DNA of 21,937 nt from G020353115 sp964389685 (GCA_964389685.1 CAYMFM010000062.1:1-21937), one strand, 5' to 3'; shown: positions 7,490 through 16,445, counted from the first letter of the stretch. Program-made: numbers and translations. Notes: generated by a model not told the origin, from the sequence alone.

Positions 7490-9961
7490 TTGCCTGCACA
7501 ATTTTTACGTATAGAAAAAAAACCGCAGGGGTATACTGTTTTTAACCCTGGGCGTGAGCTCAGGATTAAATTTATTTTTCCTTTTATTCTCCTCCTTTTT
7601 TCATGCACTCATGGTGAGATTGAAGAGGTTAAAATCCCTGGTTTAACCTCCCGGGTTGAGGTTCTCCGTGACCACTGGGGGATCAACCACATTTATGCAA
7701 AGAACCAGCAAGATCTTTTTTTTGCCCAGGGTTACTGCGCTGCCAGAGACCGGCTTTTCCAGTTTGAGATCTGGAGACGACAGGCAACGGGGACAGTAGC
7801 AGAGATCCTTGGCCCGCGGGAACTTACCCGCGATATAGGAACACGCCTTTTCATGTTCCGCGGGGATATGAAAACAGAAATGAACCATTACCACCCGGAT
7901 GGAGAAGAGATCATTACGGCTTATGTCGAGGGAGTTAATGCCTATATCGAAGAAGTATTAAATAATCCGCGACTTCTTCCGGTAGAATTTGAGATGCTGA
8001 ATATCCTTCCGGGATTCTGGACTCCGGAAGTGGTAATTTCCAGACACCAGGGATTACTGGGTAACATCGAGGTTGAGTTAAGAACAGGAAGAGCAGTGAC
8101 CAGAGGTGGGGTAGATTTAGTGAAGGAATTAAGCTGGTTTCACCCGAAAGATCCCATCTTAACACTGGATAGTGCAATTAACGGCGAATTGCTGTTTGAC
8201 GATATCCTTGAACTATATACAGCTTTCAGAAGAGGGATACGGTTTGAATCATCTGATATTGTAAGACCGTTTAAAATATTGGATACGATGGAACAGGTCT
8301 CACTCGTAGAGTGTATGACAGATGCTATCGGGAATGATCGTTGGTTATCAGGTGGGAGCAATAATTGGGTTGTTAGTAGTGATCTGACAGAAAGTGGTTA
8401 TACAATGATGGCTAACGATCCACACCGAACCATTACAATACCTTCTTTACGTTACATGGTCCATTTGAATGCCCCTGGCTGGAATGTCATTGGTGGTGGT
8501 GAGCCGGAAATCCCGGGTGTATCCATCGGACACAACGAGGATGGTGCCTGGGGACTTACCGTGTTCAGTACCGACGGTGAAGATCTTTACGTGTATGACC
8601 TGAATCCGGAAAACCTTAACCAGTACAAATACATGGGTGATTGGGAAGAGATGGAGGCGATCACTGAAAACATTAAAGTCAAAGATAGCAATGACGTTGA
8701 AGTGCACCTGAGGTATACACGGCATGGTCCTGTGACGTTTGTTGATTCCACCAATTTTAAAGCCTATGCAGTTCGTTGTGCCTGGCTTGAACCGGGGGGC
8801 TCACCCTACCTGGCCTCGCTGAGGATGGACCAGGCTGAATCGTGGGAAGAGTTCAGGGATGCCTGTAATTATAGCCATATTCCCGGGGAAAATATGATCT
8901 GGGCGGATAAGCAGAGGAACATAGGCTGGCAAGCAGTTGGAATTGCACCCATACGTCGTAATTTTAGTGGGTTAGTACCTGTACCCGGTGACGGAAGATA
9001 CGAGTGGGAAGGATACTTACCTATTGCAGATAAACCACACCTGTTGAATCCTGAAGAAGGATTTCTTGCCACAGCTAACCAGAATGTTATTCCTCCAGAC
9101 TATAATCACTGGAATGCAATTGGCTTTTCCTGGTCCGATCCATACCGGGGTGATCGGATAAATGAAGTATTAAAGAAGGGGATAAAACTGACCATAGAAG
9201 ATATGATTGCCCTGCAAACGGATTATCTCTCTATACCTGCAAGACAACTTGTTCCAATGCTTGAACCGATTCAGAGTGAATCTGACCTGGTAAACCAGGC
9301 TAAAGAGATTCTGTTGGAATGGAACTGTCGGTTGGACACTAACTCAATTGCTGCAGGCATTTACGTTGCCTGGGAGAATCAGATAAGAAGAGATGCAAGC
9401 GAAAAATTCGTTCCCGGGCAGGTTAGGGGATTAATTTCGCTTCAACTCTACAAAATCCTGGATTGGATCAGAGAGCCGGACGATCGATTTGGCGTTTCTC
9501 CGCAACAGGGAAGGGATGATTTTCTCAAAAAAGCTTTTATTACCGCGATTCAAAGTCTTGAAAAGCGCTTGGGAGGTGATCTTAACCGCTGGAAATACGG
9601 ACAGGAAGCTTATAAACACATCTATATTAGCCATCCCTTAAGTGCTGTTGTTAATGATGAATGGAGCGATAAACTGAATGCCGGTCCGGCACCTCGGGGT
9701 GGAAATAGTTATACTCCGTGCTCAACGGGAGGGGGATATAATCAAACTGCCGGTGCCAGCTTCAGGATCATTGTGGATACCGGTAACTGGGATAATGCAA
9801 TGGGAACAAATACACCCGGTCAATCAGGAAATTCAACCAGCCCGTTTTATAAGAATTTATTTGGCAACTGGGCAAAAGATAAATTTTTCCCAGTCTATTT
9901 TTCGAGGACAAAAATTGAATCTGTTATTGCTGAAAGACAGATATTTACACCCCGGGAATAG
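7490..9961 (+). CDS. penicillin acylase family Ntn hydrolase (secreted/lipoprotein)
   Basis: A penicillin-acylase-family N-terminal-nucleophile amidase of up to 823 residues. Members are made as one precursor, self-cleave into alpha and beta subunits and hydrolyse amides such as beta-lactams, acyl-homoserine lactones or peptides. The alpha region shows WGINHIYAKNQQDLFFAQGY and RDRLFQFEIW. The likely self-cleavage site is Gly289/Ser290 in GGSNNWVVS (codon at 8357-8359), the beta-subunit nucleophile, followed by MMANDPHR. A late hydrophobic stretch ending FPFILLLFSC looks like a lipoprotein signal with Cys39, but it lies unusually deep. The only usual in-frame start after the upstream stop (7484-7486) is TTG at 7490, 10 bp after floA, so the true start is uncertain. 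Substrate cannot be deduced. Confidence 0.88.
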   Translation: MPAQFLRIEKKPQGYTVFNPGRELRIKFIFPFILLLFSCTHGEIEEVKIPGLTSRVEVLRDHWGINHIYAKNQQDLFFAQGYCAARDRLFQFEIWRRQATGTVAEILGPRELTRDIGTRLFMFRGDMKTEMNHYHPDGEEIITAYVEGVNAYIEEVLNNPRLLPVEFEMLNILPGFWTPEVVISRHQGLLGNIEVELRTGRAVTRGGVDLVKELSWFHPKDPILTLDSAINGELLFDDILELYTAFRRGIRFESSDIVRPFKILDTMEQVSLVECMTDAIGNDRWLSGGSNNWVVSSDLTESGYTMMANDPHRTITIPSLRYMVHLNAPGWNVIGGGEPEIPGVSIGHNEDGAWGLTVFSTDGEDLYVYDLNPENLNQYKYMGDWEEMEAITENIKVKDSNDVEVHLRYTRHGPVTFVDSTNFKAYAVRCAWLEPGGSPYLASLRMDQAESWEEFRDACNYSHIPGENMIWADKQRNIGWQAVGIAPIRRNFSGLVPVPGDGRYEWEGYLPIADKPHLLNPEEGFLATANQNVIPPDYNHWNAIGFSWSDPYRGDRINEVLKKGIKLTIEDMIALQTDYLSIPARQLVPMLEPIQSESDLVNQAKEILLEWNCRLDTNSIAAGIYVAWENQIRRDASEKFVPGQVRGLISLQLYKILDWIREPDDRFGVSPQQGRDDFLKKAFITAIQSLEKRLGGDLNRWKYGQEAYKHIYISHPLSAVVNDEWSDKLNAGPAPRGGNSYTPCSTGGGYNQTAGASFRIIVDTGNWDNAMGTNTPGQSGNSTSPFYKNLFGNWAKDKFFPVYFSRTKIESVIAERQIFTPRE

Positions 9962-9962
9962 C

Positions 9963-10190
9963 AAGGGGCTGTCTCAAAAGTCATATTTTCAGTCATCCTG
10001 CCCAAAAGCCTCCTTCGGAGAACTCCTGCCAGCCGGCAGGCAGGTGATTCAGGATCTCATACGCCTGATTATTAGCATATTAAAATTCTGATCTGCACGC
10101 TGTCGCTGAAGCTTTAGTGGCGGGTGGCCAACATAGGCGCCAGGCTGGCGGACAGAATGACATTATTTCAGACTTTTGAGACAACTCCTT
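9963..10190. mobile_element. MITE-like inverted-repeat element, 228 bp
   Basis: The stretch between the convergent acylase and mscS genes is bounded by 20-bp terminal inverted repeats, left 9963-9982 and right 10171-10190, that agree at 18 of 20 positions (core TGTCTCAAAAGTC). The symmetry continues inward with GTCATCCTG on the left and the complement of CAGAATGAC on the right. The interior is GC-rich with a nested CCTGCC/GGCAGG palindrome and has no credible open frame. Ends reading GGGGCTGTCTCAAAAG resemble, from memory, IS1182-type insertion-sequence termini, so this may be a non-autonomous derivative. The left end sits 1 bp after the acylase stop codon. No clear target-site duplication was found. 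Confidence 0.6.
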
Positions 10191-10249
10191 TATATTGGAC
10201 AAAATGATAGATTCGCGAAATATTGATGAAAACCACCTGGTCATAGAAT

Positions 10250-10282
10250 AGTGATACGATGACTTGGAGTCATCGTATCACT
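10250..10282. repeat. perfect 15-bp hairpin, copy 1 of a repeated motif
   Basis: AGTGATACGATGACT, loop TGG, then its exact reverse complement, giving a 15-bp stem with a 3-base loop. It lies 11 bp beyond the mscS stop codon on the 3' side of that gene. No T-run follows it on either strand, so it is not a standard intrinsic terminator. Both 15-base arms recur exactly at 13630-13699. Confidence 0.85.
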
Positions 10283-10293
10283 CAATAGAACAG

Positions 10294-11163
10294 TCAAATA
10301 TCCTTCTTATAGACAATGGTTCTGTAAGGAAAGGGTATCTCGATCCCCTCCTTGTCAAACCGTTCCTTAACGGCTTTATAGAGATCGCATTTCATGGCAA
10401 AACCGCTGTTATGGTCCTTCGACCAGACATAGGACCGCAGGTTAACCGAAGAATCTCCAAATCCGATCACCCGTACAAGGACCGGCGGAACATTCTTCTT
10501 CTTTTCTTCTGCAGTGCGGTTGTCAACGAAGCCGGGATGCTTCTGTGCCTCTTCCTGAATGATCCTGAACGCTTTGTCGACGTCGGAATCATAGCTGATG
10601 CCAAATTCTACAAAATTGCGGATCATTTCATCCTGAATGCTGGAATTGATCAGGATATCTGAACCGATCTGTGAATTTGGAATAACCACCCGGCGGTTCT
10701 CATAATCGCGAATAACCGTATGGCGGAGTGTAACATCCTCCACTACTCCATTGCCCAGTTCCCCGACTTTCAGCACATCCCCAACCCTGAAGGGTTTAAA
10801 AATAACAATGAAGATACCGTTGATGATATTCGAAAATGCCTGTTGCGAAGCAAAAAGAACAAGTGCCGTAGCAATGCTGGCTCCGGCAAAAAGGGTTACT
10901 CCCAGCGATCTGAGTTTTGGAAGGTAGAAAAAGATGACGATCAACGCCCCGATATAGAACAAAAAGCTGATGGCATTGCTCATAAAACTTGCAGTGGTCT
11001 GTTCAAGATCCAGCTTCCTTGAGGTGATCCGGATGGCTCGTTTGGCAATTCTTGAGAAAATGAAAGCCAGCGAAAAGGTAATGATCACTACGATACCATG
11101 CTTGATGAAGGGATATTGATTCAGGAATTCCGTAATTACCGAAAGGAACTTAATCGATGCCAT
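10294..11163 (-). CDS. MscS-family mechanosensitive ion channel
   Basis: A 289-residue small-conductance mechanosensitive channel of the MscS family, which opens under membrane tension to relieve hypo-osmotic shock. Three N-terminal membrane helices are visible (HGIVVIITFSLAFIFSRIA, SFLFYIGALIVIFFYL, then the pore-lining TM3 with ALVLFASQQAFSNIINGIFI). The conserved FKPFRVGDVL and VVIPNSQIGSDILINSS of the beta domain follow, and then the C-terminal alpha/beta domain. The frame is open to 11301 and would overlap the divergent stress-protein gene, so the ATG at 11163-11161 (MASIKFLS) is chosen; it has an A-rich leader and gives the usual short N-terminus. The gene is divergent from the universal stress protein gene. 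Confidence 0.94.
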   Translation of the reverse strand: MASIKFLSVITEFLNQYPFIKHGIVVIITFSLAFIFSRIAKRAIRITSRKLDLEQTTASFMSNAISFLFYIGALIVIFFYLPKLRSLGVTLFAGASIATALVLFASQQAFSNIINGIFIVIFKPFRVGDVLKVGELGNGVVEDVTLRHTVIRDYENRRVVIPNSQIGSDILINSSIQDEMIRNFVEFGISYDSDVDKAFRIIQEEAQKHPGFVDNRTAEEKKKNVPPVLVRVIGFGDSSVNLRSYVWSKDHNSGFAMKCDLYKAVKERFDKEGIEIPFPYRTIVYKKDI

Positions 11164-11247
11164 GATGTTCTTTTTTTTCAATTGTGAATTTACAGATAAT
11201 TCGTTGATTCCAGCTCGAAAGTTTAGATATATTTCGACACATTTGAT

Positions 11248-11255
11248 TACATTTG
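11248..11255 (+). promoter_or_regulatory. candidate -7 promoter element for the universal stress protein gene
   Basis: TACATTTG is an exact match to TAnnTTTG, the -7 element of the primary Bacteroidota sigma factor, located 19 bp before the ATG at 11275 and followed by an AAGGAAA ribosome-binding-like stretch. A convincing -33 TTTG was not seen at the expected spacing. Confidence 0.42.
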
Positions 11256-11274
11256 AAAAAAAGGAAATCCTGCC

Positions 11275-12129
11275 ATGAAAAAAATCCTGTTCCCGTTTCA
11301 ACCCGGAAAAGAAAACAGGGAAGCGTTTATTTATGCTGTTAAATCAGCAAGAAATATGAATGCAGAACTGATCATGCTCAATGCCTTCGATGTTGATGTG
11401 GATGATTCAATAACGAAAGAGAAATACGCGCTTCTTCTTAAAGAAAACTGGATGAAAGCCTATGCATCCATTGCTAATTTTAACCACCATTATGTGAAAA
11501 ATTATGCAAGGATGGAAGGAGAATTACGGATCAAATCGGATTACAGATTCATTCATGGGAAACCCTCGGTTGAGGTTTTCAGGATATTGGAACAGGAGGA
11601 GATCGACCTGTTGATTATCGGTTTGTCCGACCTTGAATTCTTTCAGATGAAATTATCCGAATTGCTGAACCACAGGGTATTGAAAAAAACCATCACCTCT
11701 GTACTGATCATTCCGGAAGAATGCTGTTTCAAATCCATAAAGAACCTGCTTTATGCAACCGACTTTCATAAACTGAATAGCAGCAAATTTATGCTCAATC
11801 AGTTGATGAAATTTGCCAGATCCTTTAATGCTGCGGTCCATTTTCTTCATTTTGCCGAAGGGAAAGAAGATGCCATTGAAGACAAAGAGGGCTATCAAGT
11901 AATAACTGAACTGGTAAAACAGGAGAAGGGTAATCTGTTCAAGGTCATTGAAGGGAAAGATATTAATACCTCCATGGGTGAGTACATTGCCCGGAATGCC
12001 ATCGATTGCATTGCCGTGATCAAGCACCATCGAGGCATTTTTGAAAAACTATTTCACCGCAGTTTTACTGAATCTTTTTCCATTCAATCCCAAATCCCAA
12101 TGCTGGTATTGATTGATAAGGAATTATAA
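11275..12129 (+). CDS. tandem universal stress protein (two Usp domains)
   Basis: A 284-residue cytoplasmic protein made of two Usp/adenine-nucleotide alpha-hydrolase-like domains. Domain 1 (about 1-145) begins MKKILFPFQPGKENREAFIY and contains DLLIIGLSD and TSVLIIPE. Domain 2 (about 150-284) begins KNLLYATDFHKLNSSKFML and ends with PMLVLIDKEL. The canonical ATP-binding G-2X-G-9X-G(S/T) motif is not intact in either half, so nucleotide binding is doubtful. Such tandem proteins are commonly induced by starvation or envelope stress. The gene is divergent from mscS with 111 bp between the starts, and its stop is 6 bp from the stop of convergent corA. The osmotic-channel neighbour is compatible with a shared stress theme, but that is inference. 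Confidence 0.9.
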   Translation: MKKILFPFQPGKENREAFIYAVKSARNMNAELIMLNAFDVDVDDSITKEKYALLLKENWMKAYASIANFNHHYVKNYARMEGELRIKSDYRFIHGKPSVEVFRILEQEEIDLLIIGLSDLEFFQMKLSELLNHRVLKKTITSVLIIPEECCFKSIKNLLYATDFHKLNSSKFMLNQLMKFARSFNAAVHFLHFAEGKEDAIEDKEGYQVITELVKQEKGNLFKVIEGKDINTSMGEYIARNAIDCIAVIKHHRGIFEKLFHRSFTESFSIQSQIPMLVLIDKEL

Positions 12130-12135
12130 AAACTT

Positions 12136-13200
12136 TCAGAACCATTTCTTCCGTCTGAAATAGCGCAACATAATAATAGCAACGACCACGATCACTCCCC
12201 ACATGATAAAATAGCTGTATCTGAAACCCAATTCTGGGATATATTCGAAGTTTGTCCCGTATATACCTGCAATAAACGTTAGTGGAATGAAGATGGCTGC
12301 AAATATTGTCAGGATTTTCATTACTTCATTCATCCGGTTACTCATACTGGTATGGTAGATATTCAGGTAGTCTGAAAGGATCTCCCGGTAGGTATCGATG
12401 GTCTCGGTAGTATGTGTGACCAGGTCAAGCAGATCTCTGATAAATGGTAGCGTTTTTTCCTGGAAATGATCCGATTCTGTACGGGTCAGCCGGGTCACCA
12501 TCTCCCTTACAGGCCGGATCACCTTCCCGAGAAAACTGATCTCATGTTTGAATGCATTGATCTGGTGCAGTGTTTCCTGTTGAGGATTCTCAAGGATCTT
12601 TTCTTCAAGATCTTCAATCTGTTCACCTATTCGTTCGACAATGTAAATGTAGTTGTCAATAACTGTATCCATCAGTGCATAGGCAAGGTAATCGTTCCCG
12701 GATGACCGGATCCTTCCTTTATGCTTGCGTATCCTATCCCTGACCGGTTCGAAAACATCCCCGGGACGCTCCTGAAAGGTGATCAGAAAATCCTTCCCTA
12801 AAACCAGGCTTAGCTGTTCGGCATTTACCTGCTGTTCCTCTTCATCGTATTGCAGCATTTTCATGGCAAGGAAGTGACAGTTATTAAATTCATCCAGCTT
12901 GGGACGTTGGCCAGTATTCAAAATATCTTCCAGAACCAGGGGATGCAGGTCATAGATCTCCCCGATCCTTTGAATCAGTTCGGTGTCGTGTATCCCGTAG
13001 ATATTCAACCACGAGACCGATTTCGCTCCTTTCAGAGCCGGAATCTCTTCTACAGAAGCAATATCAATCTCCTCCAGATGTTCTTTATCGTAATGGATGA
13101 TTTTCATACTGGATTTTTCAATTTTCTGATTACCGATAAAGACCAGGGACCCGGGGGCAAGACCCTTCGCTTCAACTCTTTTCTTAAAGAAACGTGCCAT
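12136..13200 (-). CDS. corA: CorA-family magnesium/divalent-cation transporter
   Basis: A 354-residue CorA-type transporter, a homopentameric channel for Mg2+ (or Co2+/Ni2+). A cytoplasmic funnel domain (about 1-290, rich in charged helices such as YIVERIGEQIEDLEEKIL) is followed by two C-terminal membrane helices: MNEVMKILTIFAAIFIPLTF and YFIMWGVIVVVAIIMLRYF. The selectivity-loop signature after TM1 reads YGTNFEYIPEL (GTN at 315-317), where the family consensus is YGMNF with GMN. The positively charged C-terminus RRKKWF is usual for CorA. The convergent stress-protein gene ends 6 bp away. Family assignment is firm; ion preference is not, given the altered loop. Confidence 0.93.
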   Translation of the reverse strand: MARFFKKRVEAKGLAPGSLVFIGNQKIEKSSMKIIHYDKEHLEEIDIASVEEIPALKGAKSVSWLNIYGIHDTELIQRIGEIYDLHPLVLEDILNTGQRPKLDEFNNCHFLAMKMLQYDEEEQQVNAEQLSLVLGKDFLITFQERPGDVFEPVRDRIRKHKGRIRSSGNDYLAYALMDTVIDNYIYIVERIGEQIEDLEEKILENPQQETLHQINAFKHEISFLGKVIRPVREMVTRLTRTESDHFQEKTLPFIRDLLDLVTHTTETIDTYREILSDYLNIYHTSMSNRMNEVMKILTIFAAIFIPLTFIAGIYGTNFEYIPELGFRYSYFIMWGVIVVVAIIMLRYFRRKKWF

Positions 13201-13312
13201 ATCGAAATTTTTATTAAAGATAGTTTTTTTTGAAAACAGATAAAGATTGTGTGAATAGGAAACCTGAAAAGTTTATTCACTTCCACTGGCTGATGCACCG
13301 ATCGGGTCATTG

Positions 13313-13412
13313 NNNNNNNNNNNNNNNNNNNNNNNNNNNNNNNNNNNNNNNNNNNNNNNNNNNNNNNNNNNNNNNNNNNNNNNNNNNNNNNNNNNNNNNN
13401 NNNNNNNNNNNN
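13313..13412. other. scaffold gap (100 N)
   Basis: Exactly 100 undetermined bases, the conventional placeholder for a join of unknown length. The bases just left of it (13273-13312), read on the minus strand, give NDPIGASASGSE followed by a stop, 72 bp upstream of the corA start. This could be the tail of a gene lost in the gap, but it is too short to judge. A tRNA-Ser gene begins 5 bp to the right. Confidence 0.97.
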
Positions 13413-13417
13413 TGTTG

Positions 13418-13504
<87 letters not shown>

Positions 13505-13519
13505 GTATATTTTGGGGTG

Positions 13520-13527
13520 CAAATTTA
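13520..13527 (-). promoter_or_regulatory. candidate -7 element for tRNA-Ser
   Basis: On the minus strand TAAATTTG exactly matches TAnnTTTG and ends 15 bp before the tRNA 5' end, giving a predicted transcript start a few bases upstream of the mature tRNA. No clear -33 element was seen. Confidence 0.4.
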
Positions 13528-13629
13528 GTATTAAAATAAAGAACATTTTTTATTCGCCAGCCCTTCGGGAAAAGCAGGACAAATGTAAAAAATCAAATGA
13601 CAATCCACAAAAAATTAATGGTTCTGATA

Positions 13630-13699
13630 AGTGATACGATGACTCAGGTGCAACCGGTTAAACATTTCACGCTAATCAAACTAAAGTCATCGTATCACT
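13630..13699. repeat. inverted pair of the 15-bp motif, copy 2, 40-bp spacer
   Basis: AGTGATACGATGACT at 13630-13644 and its exact reverse complement at 13685-13699 flank a 40-base spacer. The arms are identical to those of the tight hairpin at 10250-10282. It lies 106 bp upstream of the second S9 peptidase gene. The spacer shows no gene. Confidence 0.85.
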
Positions 13700-13805
13700 C
13701 CTCCAGTCAGATCTGGAAAGAACCTATTGCAAAGAATTATCTCAGGATGTCAGACCCTTATTTTTCTGGATATTAATTGCTATTTTTATTTCATCACAAA
13801 AAACC

Positions 13806-16400
13806 ATGAGCATGAAAACCAAACCGATCTTTTTGTCCATCTTATTAACAATCTGTTCCCTGCTAATAATAACCGCACAACCGGTTGAAACCTGGTTGTC
13901 AACCGGACCATTCCCCGCATCAAAACCGGGATTCATTCAGGGTAAAAACATCAACGGAGAAGAGTTCGAAGATAAACTCGTACTCTCCAATTCATACATC
14001 CATCTTCCGGATATCAAACCCATTGAAGAACAACCCGTTCCCTGGATGAATACCAAGCCGGGAAACTGGAGAAAACAATCCGTTTCAGAAGAGGGGCTCC
14101 TGGAGATTAAACCGGTGAAAAAGGCAGAATACCAGCTATCCTATCATGCATTTTATGTGGAATCGGATGGACTGTATGAATACAAAGTCGATGTGGAAAG
14201 CCCCCAGATGTTTGAGGTGTTCCTGGATGGAAAAAGGGTTGCCTCAAACTACCAGGTTGCCGAACCGGAAAAAACCAGCAGCAAAACAGCCACCCTGGAC
14301 CTCGACCGGGGGAAATTCGTGGTCATGGTGAAATCGATGTATAAACAGGATGATGAGAATGAGTGGAAGCTGAAAGCCACAATAAAAAACGACAGTGTGA
14401 ACAAGCCGGTTATCAGCTTATCTCCTGAATGCAGCATGAACATCCACCACCTGCTCGAGGAGGTAAAATTGGGTTCGGTCTCCCTCTCCCCGGATGGTAC
14501 AATGATCCTTATCAACTACAGCAGGGTGAATACCAAAACCGGAACAAGAAAATCATGGGTGGAAGTGAAGGATTTTACCACAGGAAGGATCTTACAGAGC
14601 TTCAGGAAGGAAGGTACCACCGGGTTCAGATGGGTTCCGACCGGCAGGAAACTCTATTATACCGATTCTGATGAATCGGGTTCCTCCATCTGGGTTTTTG
14701 ATTTTGAAACGGGAAAGGAATATCCGGTTCTTGAAGGCATTGAAGACCTTTCCAATTTTCAGTGGTCGGATGACGGAACATTTATCGTCTACGGCGTTAC
14801 CGAAACAAAGAAATCCGATGATAAATCATCGCTCAAATACATGGATGAACTGGGAAACCGTACCTTCCGGTCGAAAAGAGAAACTTACCTGTATAAATAT
14901 GATATTGCGAGCGGGGTAAAAACCAGGCTTACCTTTGGTGAACAGGGAACCAGCCTGAATGATATCAGCAATGATGGGAAGAAGCTAATTTTTAGCACTT
15001 CAGAACCCAACCCGACAGAAAGACCTTTCTCCCTGGAGAACATGTACCTGATGAATCTTGAAACCGGAGAGGTGAAAACATTATGGGAAGATACCCGGTG
15101 GGGTGGTTATGGCCAATTCTCACCAGATGGGGGAAAATTACTCATTTCCGGAGGGCCGGATTGTTTTGGCGAAACAGGACGCAATATCGGGAACAATCCC
15201 ATCGCCAACAACTACGACAACCAGCTCTATATTTATGATATCGCTACAGGGCAGGTGGATCCGATCACGGAGGAATTCAATCCCTCTATCGGTTCAGCTA
15301 TATGGCATCCCCTGGATAACCGGATTTACCTGACTGCAGAGGATGAGATATATAGCAGAGCCTTTGTATGGGATCCCAAAACCAGGGAATTCAGCAGAAT
15401 AAATACCCTTCCCGAAGTGCTCGGATCATTCAGTGTTGCCGGGAAGAAACTGGTTGCTGCCTATACCGGGACGAGCCTGGGAAATCACAACCGTGCCTGG
15501 AGGGTGGATCTGACAAACCAAGTTAGCAAGCTGTTTGATAATCCCGAAGCAGAAACCTACCAGCATGTGGAATTTGCTGCATCGGAAGAGTGGGATTTTG
15601 TTTCCTCCGGCGGTGATACCATCCGGGGATATTTCCTCTATCCCCTTCATTTTGATCCATCGAAAAAATATCCACTGATTGTAAATTATTACGGAGGAAC
15701 CTCTCCCGTTTCAAAAAGCTTTGGTGGACGCTACCCTGCCGATATCTGGGCAGGTGAAGGGTATATCGTATACATTCCCCAGCCAAGCGGTGCCACCGGT
15801 TTCGGACAGGAATTCTCGGCCCGTCATCAGAACAACTGGGGGAAAACGGTAGCCGGTGAGATCATAGAAGGTACTCAGAAATTCATTGAAGCCCATCCGT
15901 TTGTGGATAAGGAAAGGATTGGTTGTATAGGAGCATCCTATGGCGGATTCATGACCATGCTCCTGCAGACAGAGACCGATATGTTTGCCTGTGCCATATC
16001 CCATGCAGGGATTAGTTCCATCAGTTCCTATTGGGGAGAAGGATACTGGGGGTATGCCTATTCGTCGGAAGCAACCGGTGATGCTTATCCATGGAACAGG
16101 AAAGATATCTATATCGACCAGAGTCCATTGTTCAATGCCGAAAAGATCACTACCCCGTTGCTGCTGCTTCACGGTTCGGTGGATACCAACGTGCCGCTGG
16201 GTGAATCCCTGCAGCTCTGGGTCGGACTGAAGATCCTTGGGAAACCGGTCGAGATGATCCAGGTTGAAGGGGAAAACCACCATATCCTGACCTATTCGAA
16301 ACGGATCGAGTGGCACAATGCCATCATGGCCTGGTTCGATAAATGGCTGAAAGATGCCGATCACGACTGGAAAAAATTGTTCCCGGAAAGTGAGCTGTGA
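13806..16400 (+). CDS. exported S9-family serine peptidase (DPP-IV/acylaminoacyl-peptidase type), long form
   Basis: An 864-residue S9 peptidase, longer than the 705-residue one near the left edge. A signal peptide (KTKPIFLSILLTICSLLI, cleavage likely near ITAQ) is followed by an extra N-terminal beta-rich domain (about 25-200) containing YHAFYVESDGLYEYKVDVES, resembling a PA14/carbohydrate-binding-like fold. Next comes a beta-propeller (about 205-600, turns LSPDGTM, FSPDGGK) and the alpha/beta-hydrolase domain. The triad is complete: Ser711 in GASYGGFM, Asp793 in HGSVDTNVP and His825 in GENHH. Two nearby ATGs (13806 and 13812) are both possible; the first is used. The last codons and stop are part of a 7-bp repeat array. 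A periplasmic peptide-degrading role is inferred. Confidence 0.93.
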   Translation: MSMKTKPIFLSILLTICSLLIITAQPVETWLSTGPFPASKPGFIQGKNINGEEFEDKLVLSNSYIHLPDIKPIEEQPVPWMNTKPGNWRKQSVSEEGLLEIKPVKKAEYQLSYHAFYVESDGLYEYKVDVESPQMFEVFLDGKRVASNYQVAEPEKTSSKTATLDLDRGKFVVMVKSMYKQDDENEWKLKATIKNDSVNKPVISLSPECSMNIHHLLEEVKLGSVSLSPDGTMILINYSRVNTKTGTRKSWVEVKDFTTGRILQSFRKEGTTGFRWVPTGRKLYYTDSDESGSSIWVFDFETGKEYPVLEGIEDLSNFQWSDDGTFIVYGVTETKKSDDKSSLKYMDELGNRTFRSKRETYLYKYDIASGVKTRLTFGEQGTSLNDISNDGKKLIFSTSEPNPTERPFSLENMYLMNLETGEVKTLWEDTRWGGYGQFSPDGGKLLISGGPDCFGETGRNIGNNPIANNYDNQLYIYDIATGQVDPITEEFNPSIGSAIWHPLDNRIYLTAEDEIYSRAFVWDPKTREFSRINTLPEVLGSFSVAGKKLVAAYTGTSLGNHNRAWRVDLTNQVSKLFDNPEAETYQHVEFAASEEWDFVSSGGDTIRGYFLYPLHFDPSKKYPLIVNYYGGTSPVSKSFGGRYPADIWAGEGYIVYIPQPSGATGFGQEFSARHQNNWGKTVAGEIIEGTQKFIEAHPFVDKERIGCIGASYGGFMTMLLQTETDMFACAISHAGISSISSYWGEGYWGYAYSSEATGDAYPWNRKDIYIDQSPLFNAEKITTPLLLLHGSVDTNVPLGESLQLWVGLKILGKPVEMIQVEGENHHILTYSKRIEWHNAIMAWFDKWLKDADHDWKKLFPESEL

Positions 16401-16445
16401 GCGGTGAACCGTGAGCAGTGAGCAGTGAATTGTGAAAAGTGAGAA
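16390..16445 (+). repeat. heptamer tandem array GTGARNN x8 overlapping a stop codon
   Basis: Eight successive 7-base units all begin GTGA: GTGAGCT, GTGAGCG, GTGAACC, GTGAGCA, GTGAGCA, GTGAATT, GTGAAAA, GTGAGAA. The first two units contain the last codons and TGA stop of the S9 peptidase gene. Because 7 is not a multiple of 3, a change of copy number could shift the C-terminal frame. Confidence 0.85.

Noticed and set aside
10250..10282. Hairpin considered as the mscS terminator
   Set aside because: No T-run follows on the minus strand and both arms are repeated elsewhere, so a repeat element is the better reading.
15711..16364. 217-codon minus-strand frame opposite the second S9 peptidase
   Set aside because: It is antisense to the hydrolase domain with its intact triad and shows no family features.
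16390..16445. Heptamer array considered as a CRISPR array
   Set aside because: Units are 7 bp with no spacers; no cas-like gene is in the window.
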